Below, piece by piece: positions 18,275 to 26,078 of a DNA stretch of 64,000 nucleotides. The translations under genes were made by a program, and so were the position numbers. Under the pieces are notes generated by a model. The model was not told where the DNA came from. It saw nothing but the letters and a program-made list of their open reading frames with translations, and searched no databases. This stretch comes from Bacteroides mediterraneensis (GTDB lineage: Bacteria; Bacteroidota; Bacteroidia; Bacteroidales; Bacteroidaceae), in the NCBI RefSeq assembly GCF_900128455.1, contig NZ_LT635783.1, positions 2,134,919 through 2,198,918 of the forward strand, read 5' to 3'. Every line of letters begins with the position of its first letter. Position 1 is the first letter of the stretch.

Positions 18275-19141
18275 TTATTTCTTGATTAAGTAAGTTTCAA
18301 TTTCCGAGTAGGACACCGTCAGCTCAAACTGCCCCAGGTAATACGGAGCAATGTCATACCGGTTGTACAAGAAAGTCACCCCGTCTTTTCCCAGCAGGAA
18401 GTTGTCGGGGATATACAAATCCGTATCCAGCAGGATGCCCACCTGGTTCAGTCCTTCCACACACGTCAGCGTGTCTGTTTCCAGTCGCTTGTTGGCTTCG
18501 GCCAGCAGTTGCGGCAGAATCAGTCCGCAGATTTTTTCCTCCGTCCCTTTGACAAACAGATTCTTCTTGTCCAGGATTTTCCCGTTTGTGGCATCCACAT
18601 TCACCCAGCGTCCCCACGTATTGGGATGCGCCCCTCCGGTGTTCTGGAAAGTGGTGACCTTGTAATTCCAGATGCTGTCTTTTCCCTCCGTCAGTTCTGA
18701 GTTTATATCATATTCATAATTATACCAGTTGGGAATCTCGTCCGCCTTCATGCCGTTCTTCACATCCGTTTCATAATTCTTCTGCACGTCGTTCAAGTAC
18801 TCGCTTGCCAGACTCTCCTTAATGGAAGAGACGAAAGCAACTGGAGAAACGGCTCCTGCATGGGCGCTCGAAAAAGTTTCCTCCAATACCTTGTTGATAA
18901 CTTCCGTCAACGAATCGTTCGCCTGGGCCGATTTCAAATATTTGAAATTGATTTTCACTTGGCACTTGGGAGATTCAGTGTTTCCCTTATCCAGATACAC
19001 GATTGTATCCATCAAGACAGAATCCACCACGGCCCGATTGTTTTCTACTGTCCGGTGTCCTGTACATCCCGGTAGCATGGTTGTGGAAAGTGCTCCACAA
19101 AAAATGAAGGAAATGACTCCTCCCTGTATTTTTTTCATCAT
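18275..19141 (-). CDS. DUF3298/DUF4163 (RsiV-like) lipoprotein
   Basis: 288 residues with a lipobox-like MLPGC near residue 26, so predicted to be membrane-anchored and exported. The body resembles the periplasmic DUF4163-DUF3298 module found in RsiV: NTGGAHPNTWGRWVNVDATNGKIL is the typical GGAHP signature and LFVKGTEEKICGLILPQL follows. In Bacillus RsiV this module binds lysozyme; no such role can be claimed here. It heads the leftward rsmG operon. A promoter box lies at 19181-19188. Confidence 0.82.
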   Translation of the reverse strand: MMKKIQGGVISFIFCGALSTTMLPGCTGHRTVENNRAVVDSVLMDTIVYLDKGNTESPKCQVKINFKYLKSAQANDSLTEVINKVLEETFSSAHAGAVSPVAFVSSIKESLASEYLNDVQKNYETDVKNGMKADEIPNWYNYEYDINSELTEGKDSIWNYKVTTFQNTGGAHPNTWGRWVNVDATNGKILDKKNLFVKGTEEKICGLILPQLLAEANKRLETDTLTCVEGLNQVGILLDTDLYIPDNFLLGKDGVTFLYNRYDIAPYYLGQFELTVSYSEIETYLIKK

Positions 19142-19180
19142 ATCCAGAGGTTTATAATCAGCAAATGATTTATACTCTCA

Positions 19181-19188
19181 CAAATATA
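19181..19188 (-). promoter_or_regulatory. -7 promoter box for the DUF3298-rsmG operon (TATATTTG on minus)
   Basis: CAAATATA on plus, 40 bp upstream of ATG 19141 on the minus strand. Confidence 0.5.
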
Positions 19189-19298
19189 GCATAACTTCCC
19201 GAATTGTCATGGAAAAAGGAATTCTTTTTGTAAATCTTTGCCATTCCCACGGAAAAACTTTTTCTTTGCAAAATGTAACCTATCAAGAATTGAATGCC

Positions 19299-19964
19299 AT
19301 GATTACAATAGAAAACTGGGGACTCATCTCTTATTCCGAAGCCTGGGAACGACAAACTGCTCTTTTTGACCAGCTGATTGAGGCGAAGCTCCACGGGAAA
19401 CCTTATACCAACCGGATTATCTTCTGCCAGCATCCGCACGTGTACACGCTGGGCAAACATGGCAAGGCAGCCAACATGCTGCTGAACCCCATGCAGTTAC
19501 AGACCATTCATGCCGAACTGTTCCAGGTGGACCGGGGAGGGGACATCACCTACCACGGACCGGGACAATGGGTGTGCTATCCGATTCTGAACCTAGAAGA
19601 CTTCCACCTGGGACTGAAGGAATACCTGCACCTGCTGGAAGAAGCCGTCATCCGCCTGTGCGGACAGTACGGCATTGAGGCCGGAAGAGTGAACGGGGCC
19701 ACGGGCGTATGGCTGGCCACCGGTACGCCGGAAGAACGTAAAATCTGTGCCATGGGTGTGAGAAGCAGCCATTTCGTCACCATGCACGGACTGGCCCTCA
19801 ACGTGAATACCGATTTAAGGTATTTCAGCTACATCCATCCCTGCGGATTCATCGACAAAGGAGTCACTTCGCTACAGGCGGAGCTAAAACGGGAAATCCC
19901 GATGGACGAAGTGAAAGACAGGCTGGAAAAGCTGATACTGGAATTATTCAAGGAAACGGCCTGA
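19299..19964 (+). CDS. lipB: Octanoyl-[ACP]:protein N-octanoyltransferase
   Basis: 221 residues from ATG 19299. Moves octanoate from acyl-carrier protein to lipoyl domains, the first step of lipoate synthesis. Motifs seen are HPHVYTLGKHGK, DRGGDITYHGPGQWV (octanoyl-binding RGGxxTYHGPGQ), ATGVWL and the catalytic KICAMGVRSSHFVTMHGLALNV. The frame is open to an ATG at 19209, but the extra 30 residues do not resemble LipB, and a promoter-like TTTTTG...TAAATCTTTG stretch lies inside them, so 19299 is preferred. The stop codon lies within the downstream terminator hairpin. Confidence 0.92.
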   Translation: MITIENWGLISYSEAWERQTALFDQLIEAKLHGKPYTNRIIFCQHPHVYTLGKHGKAANMLLNPMQLQTIHAELFQVDRGGDITYHGPGQWVCYPILNLEDFHLGLKEYLHLLEEAVIRLCGQYGIEAGRVNGATGVWLATGTPEERKICAMGVRSSHFVTMHGLALNVNTDLRYFSYIHPCGFIDKGVTSLQAELKREIPMDEVKDRLEKLILELFKETA

Positions 19965-19985
19965 CGGAACGCGTCAGGCCGTTTC
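19953..19985. terminator. Bidirectional terminator between lipB and the SGNH hydrolase
   Basis: GAAACGGCCTGAC (19953-19965) and GTCAGGCCGTTTC (19973-19985) are perfect 13-bp complements with a 7-nt loop. The hairpin overlaps the lipB stop codon and ends 8 bp before the convergent gene's end. Confidence 0.75.
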
Positions 19986-19992
19986 TGCCGCA

Positions 19993-20679
19993 TTATTGCC
20001 GACCGGCAAGAAACACTTTCAACTGTTCATCGATTTGCTGCATACCCTTTACCGAAGGATGTCCGCCCTGCTTGTCGATACCCTTCAACTCCAGGCAGGG
20101 CACCTGATAATGTGCGCAGATGGTCTTTACGGATTCGTTGATTTCCGCCTTCAGGTCGCAGTTCAGCAGAAAATACACCTCCACATTGGGATAGCGGTAA
20201 CGGATGTGCTCCAGCATATAGGCCATGGCCGGACGGAAGCTGTACAAGTTCTGCTTGGTCCAGTCCGCATACTGGTATTCGCCGATGGGTGCTCCGGCCC
20301 AGCTGTCGTTCGTACCGCCGAATATCAGGATGATGTCCGGGCAGCCCAAGTTGTCCATCCGCGTCACAAACGAGCGGTCGGAATAGTCCGCTTTCTGGTA
20401 GCCGGTATGGCAGATGGTAGAACCCGAAAAGGAATTGTTCACACACAGGCGGTATCCGCTTTCCTGAATGAACTTGTACCACCACGTCTGGCCGACGGAA
20501 GTCACATCGTTCTTATTCAAAGGCTGTGGAAAATACCACACGGCATTCGTGTCCGGTTGAAGATAGTGCTCGAACGTGGAATAGGAATCCCCCAAGATGG
20601 AAACAGATTTCCGGTACTGCGAAAATCCGGTGCTGCAAATCGTCATGAAGAGGAGCAGCAAAGCAAACGTTTTTCTCAT
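19993..20679 (-). CDS. Secreted SGNH/GDSL-family hydrolase
   Basis: 228 residues from ATG 20679. A signal peptide ends near STGFSQ. The SGNH blocks are visible: catalytic Ser in ILGDSYS (block I), Gly in NNSFSGST (block II), GGTNDSWAG (block III, Asn) and the Asp/His pair in KQGGHPSVKG (block V). The family covers lipases, esterases and carbohydrate acetyl-esterases; the substrate cannot be assigned. A longer frame from 20724 is open, but a -7 box at 20702-20709 lies inside it, so the shorter start is chosen. Confidence 0.87.
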   Translation of the reverse strand: MRKTFALLLLFMTICSTGFSQYRKSVSILGDSYSTFEHYLQPDTNAVWYFPQPLNKNDVTSVGQTWWYKFIQESGYRLCVNNSFSGSTICHTGYQKADYSDRSFVTRMDNLGCPDIILIFGGTNDSWAGAPIGEYQYADWTKQNLYSFRPAMAYMLEHIRYRYPNVEVYFLLNCDLKAEINESVKTICAHYQVPCLELKGIDKQGGHPSVKGMQQIDEQLKVFLAGRQ

Positions 20680-20701
20680 GATATGTCGGTTAAAGTTTTC
20701 A

Positions 20702-20709
20702 CAAATGTA
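20702..20709 (-). promoter_or_regulatory. -7 promoter box for the SGNH hydrolase (TACATTTG on minus)
   Basis: CAAATGTA on plus, 23 bp before the ATG at 20679. It decides the start codon choice. Confidence 0.5.
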
Positions 20710-20830
20710 CGCGATAAAAAGCAAAACCCACAGAAAAAACGGCTACAAATAAAAGGGATTTCGTCCGGAAACAAGGAATCAGGGTAAAATTATCCGTAAT
20801 CCGTCTACCGCAAATTTCCCCAAACCGATG

Positions 20831-20838
20831 TATTTTTG
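20831..20838 (+). promoter_or_regulatory. -7 promoter box for the acetyltransferase (TATTTTTG)
   Basis: Matches TAnnTTTG, 33 bp before ATG 20872. It overlaps the TTG that would start a longer frame, arguing against that start. Confidence 0.55.
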
Positions 20839-20871
20839 TGGAATAGAAACCGATTTACAAAACATAAAGAC

Positions 20872-21435
20872 ATGGAACTAAATGATTTTCTGACGCATGT
20901 AGCCCAGCGTCGCCCGCTGGATACCCCTGAAATACAGGAATTTCTGGACCGGATGAGCGATGAAGCCCGCCGGGTAACATTCGAGCTGAACGGCTCATAT
21001 CACACCATGGAAGAAATCCGGGCACTGATGTCCCGCCTTTTCGGACGTCCGGTAGACGAGACCTTCCGGGTGTTTCCTCCTTTCTACACGGATTTCGGAA
21101 AGAATATCCACGTGGGAAAGAACGTGTTCATCAATGCCTGCTGCCATTTTCAGGACCAGGGCGGAGTGACCTTGGGCGACGGCTGCCTGATAGGGCACAA
21201 CGTGGTGTTTGCCACGCTGAACCACGACCTGAACCCGGAACGCCGTGCCGCCATGACGCCGGCTCCCATCGTCTTGGGAAAACGGGTATGGGTAGGCTCG
21301 AACAGTACCATCCTGCAAGGAGTCACCATCGGTGACGGTGCCGTGATTGCCGCAGGGGCCGTCGTGACGAAGGATGTGCCGGCCAATACGATAGTAGGAG
21401 GGGTGCCGGCCAAGTTTATCCGGAGCATTGAATAA
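20872..21435 (+). CDS. Hexapeptide-repeat sugar O-acetyltransferase (Maa/LacA-like)
   Basis: 187 residues. Transfers acetyl from acetyl-CoA to a sugar hydroxyl. The N-terminal helical maltose-acetyltransferase segment (about 1-55, with [16 protein letters not shown]) precedes a left-handed beta-helix with hexapeptide repeats ([39 protein letters not shown]). The catalytic His is expected in [10 protein letters not shown]. The C-terminal [11 protein letters not shown] loop is standard. It stands alone with its own promoter and terminator and borders the A+T-rich restriction island. Confidence 0.9.
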   Translation: MELNDFLTHVAQRRPLDTPEIQEFLDRMSDEARRVTFELNGSYHTMEEIRALMSRLFGRPVDETFRVFPPFYTDFGKNIHVGKNVFINACCHFQDQGGVTLGDGCLIGHNVVFATLNHDLNPERRAAMTPAPIVLGKRVWVGSNSTILQGVTIGDGAVIAAGAVVTKDVPANTIVGGVPAKFIRSIE

Positions 21436-21463
21436 CAGATTTTTGCGTTTTTGCCTATACGAG

Positions 21464-21499
21464 AAAAAGGTCGGTGGATTTTTCTGCCGGCCTTTTTTA
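21464..21499 (+). terminator. Terminator after the acetyltransferase gene
   Basis: AAAAAGGTCGGT pairs with GCCGGCCTTTTT (two G-U pairs) and is followed by a T-run. It ends 65 bp before vsr. Confidence 0.65.
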
Positions 21500-21541
21500 T
21501 TTTTAATCAGGATAAATCACCTTCGAATCTGTCATATTTGA

Positions 21542-21549
21542 TAACTTTG
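21542..21549 (+). promoter_or_regulatory. -7 promoter box for vsr (TAACTTTG)
   Basis: Exact TAnnTTTG match, 15 bp upstream of ATG 21565. It lies inside a longer open frame and supports the shorter start. Confidence 0.55.
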
Positions 21550-21564
21550 CAAAAACACATCATT

Positions 21565-22074
21565 ATGGATATTTGGGACCCTAAAAAACGATCAGCTGTT
21601 ATGGCAAGAATCAAGAGTAAAGACACAAAGCCCGAATTAATCGTGCGTCATTACTTATACCATAGGGGGTATCGTTATCGTAAAAATGTAAAAGACCTTC
21701 CAGGAACTCCGGACATTGTACTATATAAATATAATATTGTAATCTTTGTCCATGGATGTTTCTGGCATGGACATGAAATAGACAGTCATATACCCCATAG
21801 CAATAAAAGTTTTTGGGAGAAAAAAATAACACAGAATAAAATCCGAGACCAAAGAAACAAAATTAAATTAAAAGAATTAGGCTGGCATGTAATGACAATT
21901 TGGGAATGTCAGTTAAAACCAGCCGTAAGGGAACAAACTTTATTGGAAATAGAATATTACATAAATCATATTTTTTTGGAAAAGTTCAAAACTCCTGTAT
22001 CTACACAAGAAAACTTCTCCAGCCTAGTAGCTGAAGAAGCTGAAACATATACAACCAATTCTCAAAAAGAATGA
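21565..22074 (+). CDS. vsr: Very short patch repair endonuclease
   Basis: 169 residues. Nicks 5' of the T in T:G mismatches that arise when 5-methylcytosine deaminates within Dcm-type sites. Seen: MDIWDPKKRSAVMARIKSKDTKPEL (the N-terminal metal and DNA-contact segment), PGTPDIVLYKYNIVIFVHGCFWHGHE with the catalytic Asp and the HGCFWHGH zinc/active-site motif, then LGWHVMTIWECQL. The C-terminal 30 residues are poorly conserved. It overlaps the convergent restriction nuclease gene by 13 bp. Codon use is A+T-rich, unlike the flanking host genes, as in the other two genes of the island. Confidence 0.93.
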   Translation: MDIWDPKKRSAVMARIKSKDTKPELIVRHYLYHRGYRYRKNVKDLPGTPDIVLYKYNIVIFVHGCFWHGHEIDSHIPHSNKSFWEKKITQNKIRDQRNKIKLKELGWHVMTIWECQLKPAVREQTLLEIEYYINHIFLEKFKTPVSTQENFSSLVAEEAETYTTNSQKE

Positions 22075-23252
22075 ATAGACGTGCTTTTTTGTTTCGATTT
22101 AACTATTTCTATAAATGAATCCAAGGTTTCTATCTCAGATTGGAAATCTTTATCAAACGATGTTTTATACGGTTTAGGTACAACAAGTTTTAAATGTTCA
22201 TGTCTCATTTCCAATAATTGATTTTTAGAGATTCCCTGCTGTAAAGTAAACAGGTATTTGGTCTCTATACGGTTTGCTTCATTTAAAACTTGTCTCCAAC
22301 GATCCTTGCAAGTCGTTTTTGCTCCCAGAAAAACTAGATTCTCCGTTGGAAACAACAAATCATGATAGGCCTCTCCACCAGGAAATAGAAAATCTGGTTT
22401 CTTATTATCTTCCGTTACAACTTGTTCCTCAAATTTCAAGTTGGCAGACGTAAATATAATGGCTAAATGATGCTCCAATGATTTGCCAGCCCTTGATTTA
22501 CGGCGATTCAAGATGGCATTAGAAAATTTTATCAGTTCTTGGCAATTAGCAAACGGACTACTGTAAATTGGGGCATATATTTTCTCTTCAAAACTGCGGA
22601 ACAAGCTATATTCCGTATCAATCCAATTCAATAACTGTAAATCAGGATTACCGCAAATAATAGAATTCGTGATACCATGAACATCATTGTAGGCATTTCT
22701 AGCAAGTTGGGCCATCTGGATTGTTTCCGGGAAATCCGTATATACAGAAACTATTTCTTGAATCTTTGTCTTCAACAATTCTTCGGGAGGAACAGATTGA
22801 GAAAGATCTATCAATTGATTTGTTCTCTCCGGAGAAAGGTTGAAGAATGCAAAAAAATCATCTATATCTTGGTCATTCTGCAATACAAAACCAGAATAAT
22901 GCTCCTCTTCTTGCTGCGCCAAGATTAGCAAATCTCCCACATTATCTTCTTCAAAAAATGGGAAAGACCTTCCGAATCGCGTAATTCTATATTCATTACG
23001 TGTGCCTTGCCCATAATAAATAAAACGGCTATCGGTCGTAAAATCATCCTGCCACTTTACTTTCACATATTTATCTTTATTTTCCCCTTTTACTCCAGGT
23101 TTATCAAACAACAAAGGAGCGGCACATTTGGGAATATAAAATCCTGATTGATGTGAACCGTTTTTCCCTGTATCATTGGCCGTGATAAAACGACAAAAGG
23201 CATATTTCGCATTTTGTACCTTCTCGATTGCCTTATATAATAATTCACTCAT
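22062..23252 (-). CDS. EcoRII-like type II restriction endonuclease
   Basis: 396 residues. The N-terminal part (about 10-150, CRFITANDTGKNGSHQSGFYIPK) resembles the B3-like effector DNA-binding domain of EcoRII. The C-terminal catalytic part has PD-(D/E)xK elements: KKPDFLFPG, then LGAKTTCKDRWRQVLNEA, where two Lys four apart match the EcoRII pair. EcoRII cuts before CCWGG and needs two sites; that specificity is inferred for this protein from the partner methyltransferase. Its start overlaps the methyltransferase stop by 8 bp on the same strand, so the methyltransferase is translated first. A+T-rich like vsr. Confidence 0.9.
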   Translation of the reverse strand: MSELLYKAIEKVQNAKYAFCRFITANDTGKNGSHQSGFYIPKCAAPLLFDKPGVKGENKDKYVKVKWQDDFTTDSRFIYYGQGTRNEYRITRFGRSFPFFEEDNVGDLLILAQQEEEHYSGFVLQNDQDIDDFFAFFNLSPERTNQLIDLSQSVPPEELLKTKIQEIVSVYTDFPETIQMAQLARNAYNDVHGITNSIICGNPDLQLLNWIDTEYSLFRSFEEKIYAPIYSSPFANCQELIKFSNAILNRRKSRAGKSLEHHLAIIFTSANLKFEEQVVTEDNKKPDFLFPGGEAYHDLLFPTENLVFLGAKTTCKDRWRQVLNEANRIETKYLFTLQQGISKNQLLEMRHEHLKLVVPKPYKTSFDKDFQSEIETLDSFIEIVKSKQKSTSIHSF

Positions 23253-24540
23253 AAATCTGTGTGTTTAACATTGTCTTAACCAGTTGTTCTGATACAGCCG
23301 TAATGAGAGGAACAACCACCGAATTACCACATTGTCTATATGCTTGCACATCAGAAACTTTATTTATAATATATTCATCTGGATATCCCATCAGACGGGC
23401 ACATTCCCTCGGGGTTAAACGGCGAGGATTTATTCCGTCTCCCTGTGGAATCAATATTTCGGAACCATCTTTATAATATCTTGCACTTAAAGTACGACTT
23501 ATGCCATCTAAATCTACCAAACCAAACCCAAACCCATTGCCTTTCGCTTTATGCTTTTCTGCATAATTCTGTAAATAGTTCCATAATTTATCAGAAAGTG
23601 TATATTTAGAATCCGGATAATAATCTAGGATATCCCGTATCTTCCGAATGGGATTATCCGCTTTGGGAAACTCGAAATGCTCTAATCCATGATAGCGTCT
23701 TTTATCGAAACCGACAATCATAATACGCTCTCTATGTTGTGGAACATAGTCTTTACCATCCATCACTTTATAATGTATGGAATATTCCAACTCTTCCAGC
23801 GTGGAACAAATTATCTTAAATGTATTTCCTTTATCATGTGAAACAAGATTCTTGACATTCTCCAGATAAAACGCTTTTGGCCTATGACGGCTTAATATTT
23901 CAGCTACATCAAAAAACAAAGTTCCTTGCGTCTTATCACGAAAACCAGTTTCTCTACCTAGACTTTTTTTCTTAGATACCCCAGCGATAGAAAATGGCTG
24001 ACATGGAAACCCCGCACATAATACATCAAAATGTTCAGGAATATATCTCTTAGTTTCTTCCTTCGTAATATCTCCAAAAGGCATTTCTCCAAAATTTGCC
24101 ATATAAGTTTTTTGAGCAAAAGGATTCCATTCAGACGAAAATATACATTTTCCACCTTGGGCTTGCATAGCTAACCGAAAGCCACCCATCCCTGCAAATA
24201 AATCGATAAATGTAAACTTATAATTTTTAGGATCCGGAAAAGGTATCTGAAAGAAATCATTAAATAATCCTTCTTGCAAAGGATCACACAAAACCCCTTC
24301 TGTTATTTCTATTTTGGGAAACTTATATTCCAAATATTCTCTTAAATATTTATGGGCCTGTTTCACAGAAAAATCTTTAATGAACTCCCGGTTATGCAAA
24401 TAATGGGTAATTACAGCCAGCTGATTGTCATAAGATTTCGGACCATACATATATACCTGTATTTTACCACCAGAAGTTTCTGTAATGGAGATTTTTTCCG
24501 GGAAATCAGATAAATGTATATTGGATAATATTTTATTCAT
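23245..24540 (-). CDS. dcm: DNA (cytosine-5-)-methyltransferase, Dcm/M.EcoRII type
   Basis: 431 residues from ATG 24540. Methylates C5 of cytosine, and by close resemblance to E. coli Dcm and M.EcoRII the inner C of CCWGG. C5-MTase motifs in order: FIDLFAGMGGFR (I), SSEWNPFAQ (II), AGFPCQPFSIAG with catalytic Cys (IV), ENVKNL (VI), QHRERI (VIII), then RTLSARYYKDGSEILI in the target-recognition region and QCGNSVVVP (X). The N-terminal 130 residues also match Dcm-type layout. An upstream in-frame ATG (24612) exists, but a -7 box at 24564-24571 sits between, so 24540 is chosen. Confidence 0.94.
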   Translation of the reverse strand: MNKILSNIHLSDFPEKISITETSGGKIQVYMYGPKSYDNQLAVITHYLHNREFIKDFSVKQAHKYLREYLEYKFPKIEITEGVLCDPLQEGLFNDFFQIPFPDPKNYKFTFIDLFAGMGGFRLAMQAQGGKCIFSSEWNPFAQKTYMANFGEMPFGDITKEETKRYIPEHFDVLCAGFPCQPFSIAGVSKKKSLGRETGFRDKTQGTLFFDVAEILSRHRPKAFYLENVKNLVSHDKGNTFKIICSTLEELEYSIHYKVMDGKDYVPQHRERIMIVGFDKRRYHGLEHFEFPKADNPIRKIRDILDYYPDSKYTLSDKLWNYLQNYAEKHKAKGNGFGFGLVDLDGISRTLSARYYKDGSEILIPQGDGINPRRLTPRECARLMGYPDEYIINKVSDVQAYRQCGNSVVVPLITAVSEQLVKTMLNTQIYE

Positions 24541-24563
24541 AAATTCATTCAGTAATTCAACCA

Positions 24564-24571
24564 CAAAGATA
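24564..24571 (-). promoter_or_regulatory. -7 promoter box for the dcm-endonuclease operon (TATCTTTG on minus)
   Basis: CAAAGATA on plus, 24 bp before ATG 24540. Exact TAnnTTTG match; no clear -33 box. Confidence 0.55.
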
Positions 24572-24690
24572 GAATAATTCTTTGAGAAGATAAAAGAAAG
24601 TATAATCCCCAAGAAAGGGGTAGAGACATAAAAAAAGTTCCAAAAACCTTTCGATTTTCAGAACTTCCTCATTTTGCCTCACGGCTTCGG

Positions 24691-24763
24691 TACACCCTCA
24701 GGGATTCGAACCCTGGACCCACTGATTAAGAGTCAGTTGCTCTACCAACTGAGCTAAGAGTGC
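24691..24763 (-). tRNA. tRNA-Lys (CTT), copy 1
   Basis: 73 nt with no encoded CCA. On the minus strand it begins GCACTCTTAGCTCAG, with anticodon loop CTCTTAA (anticodon CTT, decoding AAG) and T-arm GGGTTCGAATCCC. The acceptor pairs GCACTCT with AGGGTGT using two G-U pairs. A nearly identical copy lies 106 bp to the right. Confidence 0.93.
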
Positions 24764-24796
24764 ATCCACTATAATTGTCAAACTTTCCGAAATTTG

Positions 24797-24869
24797 TACA
24801 CCCTCAGGGATTCGAACCCTGGACCCACTGATTAAGAGTCAGTTGCTCTACCAACTGAGCTAAGAGTGC
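24797..24869 (-). tRNA. tRNA-Lys (CTT), copy 2
   Basis: Same 73-nt sequence as copy 1 over the whole gene, 33 bp away, and transcribed first. The short gap between copies is not conserved with the flank, so this looks like a tandem gene duplication or a two-gene tRNA operon. Confidence 0.93.
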
Positions 24870-24996
24870 ATCACTATTTTCATTTGCGAGTGCAAAGGTA
24901 TACTTTTTGTTTGAAACAGCCAAACATTTCTACAGTTTATTTCACACTATTTTTTCAAATCTTTCCCGACTGACTGGTTATAAGACAGATATAACA

Positions 24997-25029
24997 AAGG
25001 CCGGCATAGAAAAAAATCCAGCCGACCTT
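24997..25029 (-). terminator. Terminator downstream of the beta-barrel gene
   Basis: AAGGCCGGC (24997-25005) and GCCGACCTT (25021-25029) pair fully only in the minus-strand RNA, where the odd position becomes G-U. Located 39 bp after the beta-barrel stop. Apart from this and the two tRNAs, the 24613-25067 gap is empty. Confidence 0.55.
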
Positions 25030-25067
25030 GCAGTTTTATTTACATAATAACAGATTTGGATTCTGCA

Positions 25068-25661
25068 TCAGAAGCGATAACCCACGCTGATGGCGAAACT
25101 CATGTTCTTAGGTTTGTCGCCTTCATCGACATCAAACGGACAAATGAATCCGTTCTGTCCCGTCAGGTTAATCAGATAGCGGTCGCTCAATTCAAATCCT
25201 ACGCCATACTGGATACCCAAGTCGAAACGTTTCATATATGCATCTTCTCCATCTTCCCCTTTAAACAATTTCATGTCGGCATCCCCATATTTTGCTTTAC
25301 CTCCTAAACCAAATGCCAGATACGGACCTGCATTGATTACGAACTTAGTGTTTTCGCTGATATTGACCTTATAGGCAGCCAGAATAGGGATTTCCAGATA
25401 GATAGGACGATAAGTGATTTTTTCACCTTCTTCTTTGAATTTCCATCCTTTGGAAGTAAACATCAAGCCAGACCGGAAAGACCAGCTTTCACTGAGCCCA
25501 TAATCCATGCCCAGTCCCAATGTAAAGCCTGTCAATGACTTTGCTTCGTCAGCCTTCGTTACGTTACTGAAGTTCACGCCTACACGTACATCCCATTTCA
25601 CTTGAGAGAAACCTACCAATGCGAACATAGCCAGAACGGCTGTCATAAAAAACTTTTTCAT
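25068..25661 (-). CDS. Outer-membrane beta-barrel protein (PorT-like)
   Basis: 197 residues with a signal peptide (MKKFFMTAVLAMFALVGFSQ). Repeated amphipathic strands follow: VKWDVRVGVNFSNVT, GFTLGLGMDYGLSESWSFRSGLMFTSKGW, YRPIYLEIPILAAYKV, FVINAGPYLAFGLGG. The chain ends in aromatic Phe (SVGYRF), as outer-membrane barrels do. It fits the PorT/outer-membrane beta-barrel family common in Bacteroidetes. No specific ligand is known. The 417-bp gap upstream holds palindrome array 2. Confidence 0.85.
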   Translation of the reverse strand: MKKFFMTAVLAMFALVGFSQVKWDVRVGVNFSNVTKADEAKSLTGFTLGLGMDYGLSESWSFRSGLMFTSKGWKFKEEGEKITYRPIYLEIPILAAYKVNISENTKFVINAGPYLAFGLGGKAKYGDADMKLFKGEDGEDAYMKRFDLGIQYGVGFELSDRYLINLTGQNGFICPFDVDEGDKPKNMSFAISVGYRF

Positions 25662-25929
25662 AATACTAGTGGTTTAAGTTCCGGTCCTGTCCCCTTGAAC
25701 CAATCAGTTTTATTTCGAAAGTGGAGGGGCGCTTTCACTTACAATGTATAAGAATGAAAGTCCGCTTCCGTTTGTGATTGTTCACAAATTTATAAAATCA
25801 TTTCAATTTATCAAACTTTATAAAACCACGGAGAAAGCCAAGGAGGCCTTATTCCCGACTATCCCATGAAAAAGCGGGATTATGCGTACTTTTTTGGGGC
25901 ATAAAAAATTTGCCTTTCCGGCTGCCCAA

Positions 25930-26011
25930 AAACGCAAGTGCGTTTGGACTTAAACGCAAGTGCGTTTCAAACAAAACACCCTTACGTTTTAAGTCAAACG
26001 TAAGGGCGTTT
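25930..26011. repeat. Array 2 of the 16-bp near-palindrome, 22-bp period (4 units)
   Basis: Units start at 25930, 25952, 25974 and 25996, each step exactly 22 bp. They read AAACGCAAGTGCGTTT twice, then AAACACCCTTACGTTT and AAACGTAAGGGCGTTT. Units 3 and 4 are reverse complements apart from one base, so they can form one long hairpin. The array lies 68 bp after the stop of the flavin-binding protein gene and about 270 bp upstream of the beta-barrel start. Nothing else was found in this 417-bp gap (25662-26078). Confidence 0.9.
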
Positions 26012-26078
26012 TTCCCTGGTCTTCAAATGTCTTCAGAAAACCCTCAAAAGTCTTTTAATGTCCTCAAAAATCCTCTTG

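Noticed and set aside
19209-19298. A 30-residue N-terminal extension of LipB
   Set aside because: It does not look like LipB and includes a promoter-like stretch; ATG 19299 gives the standard protein.
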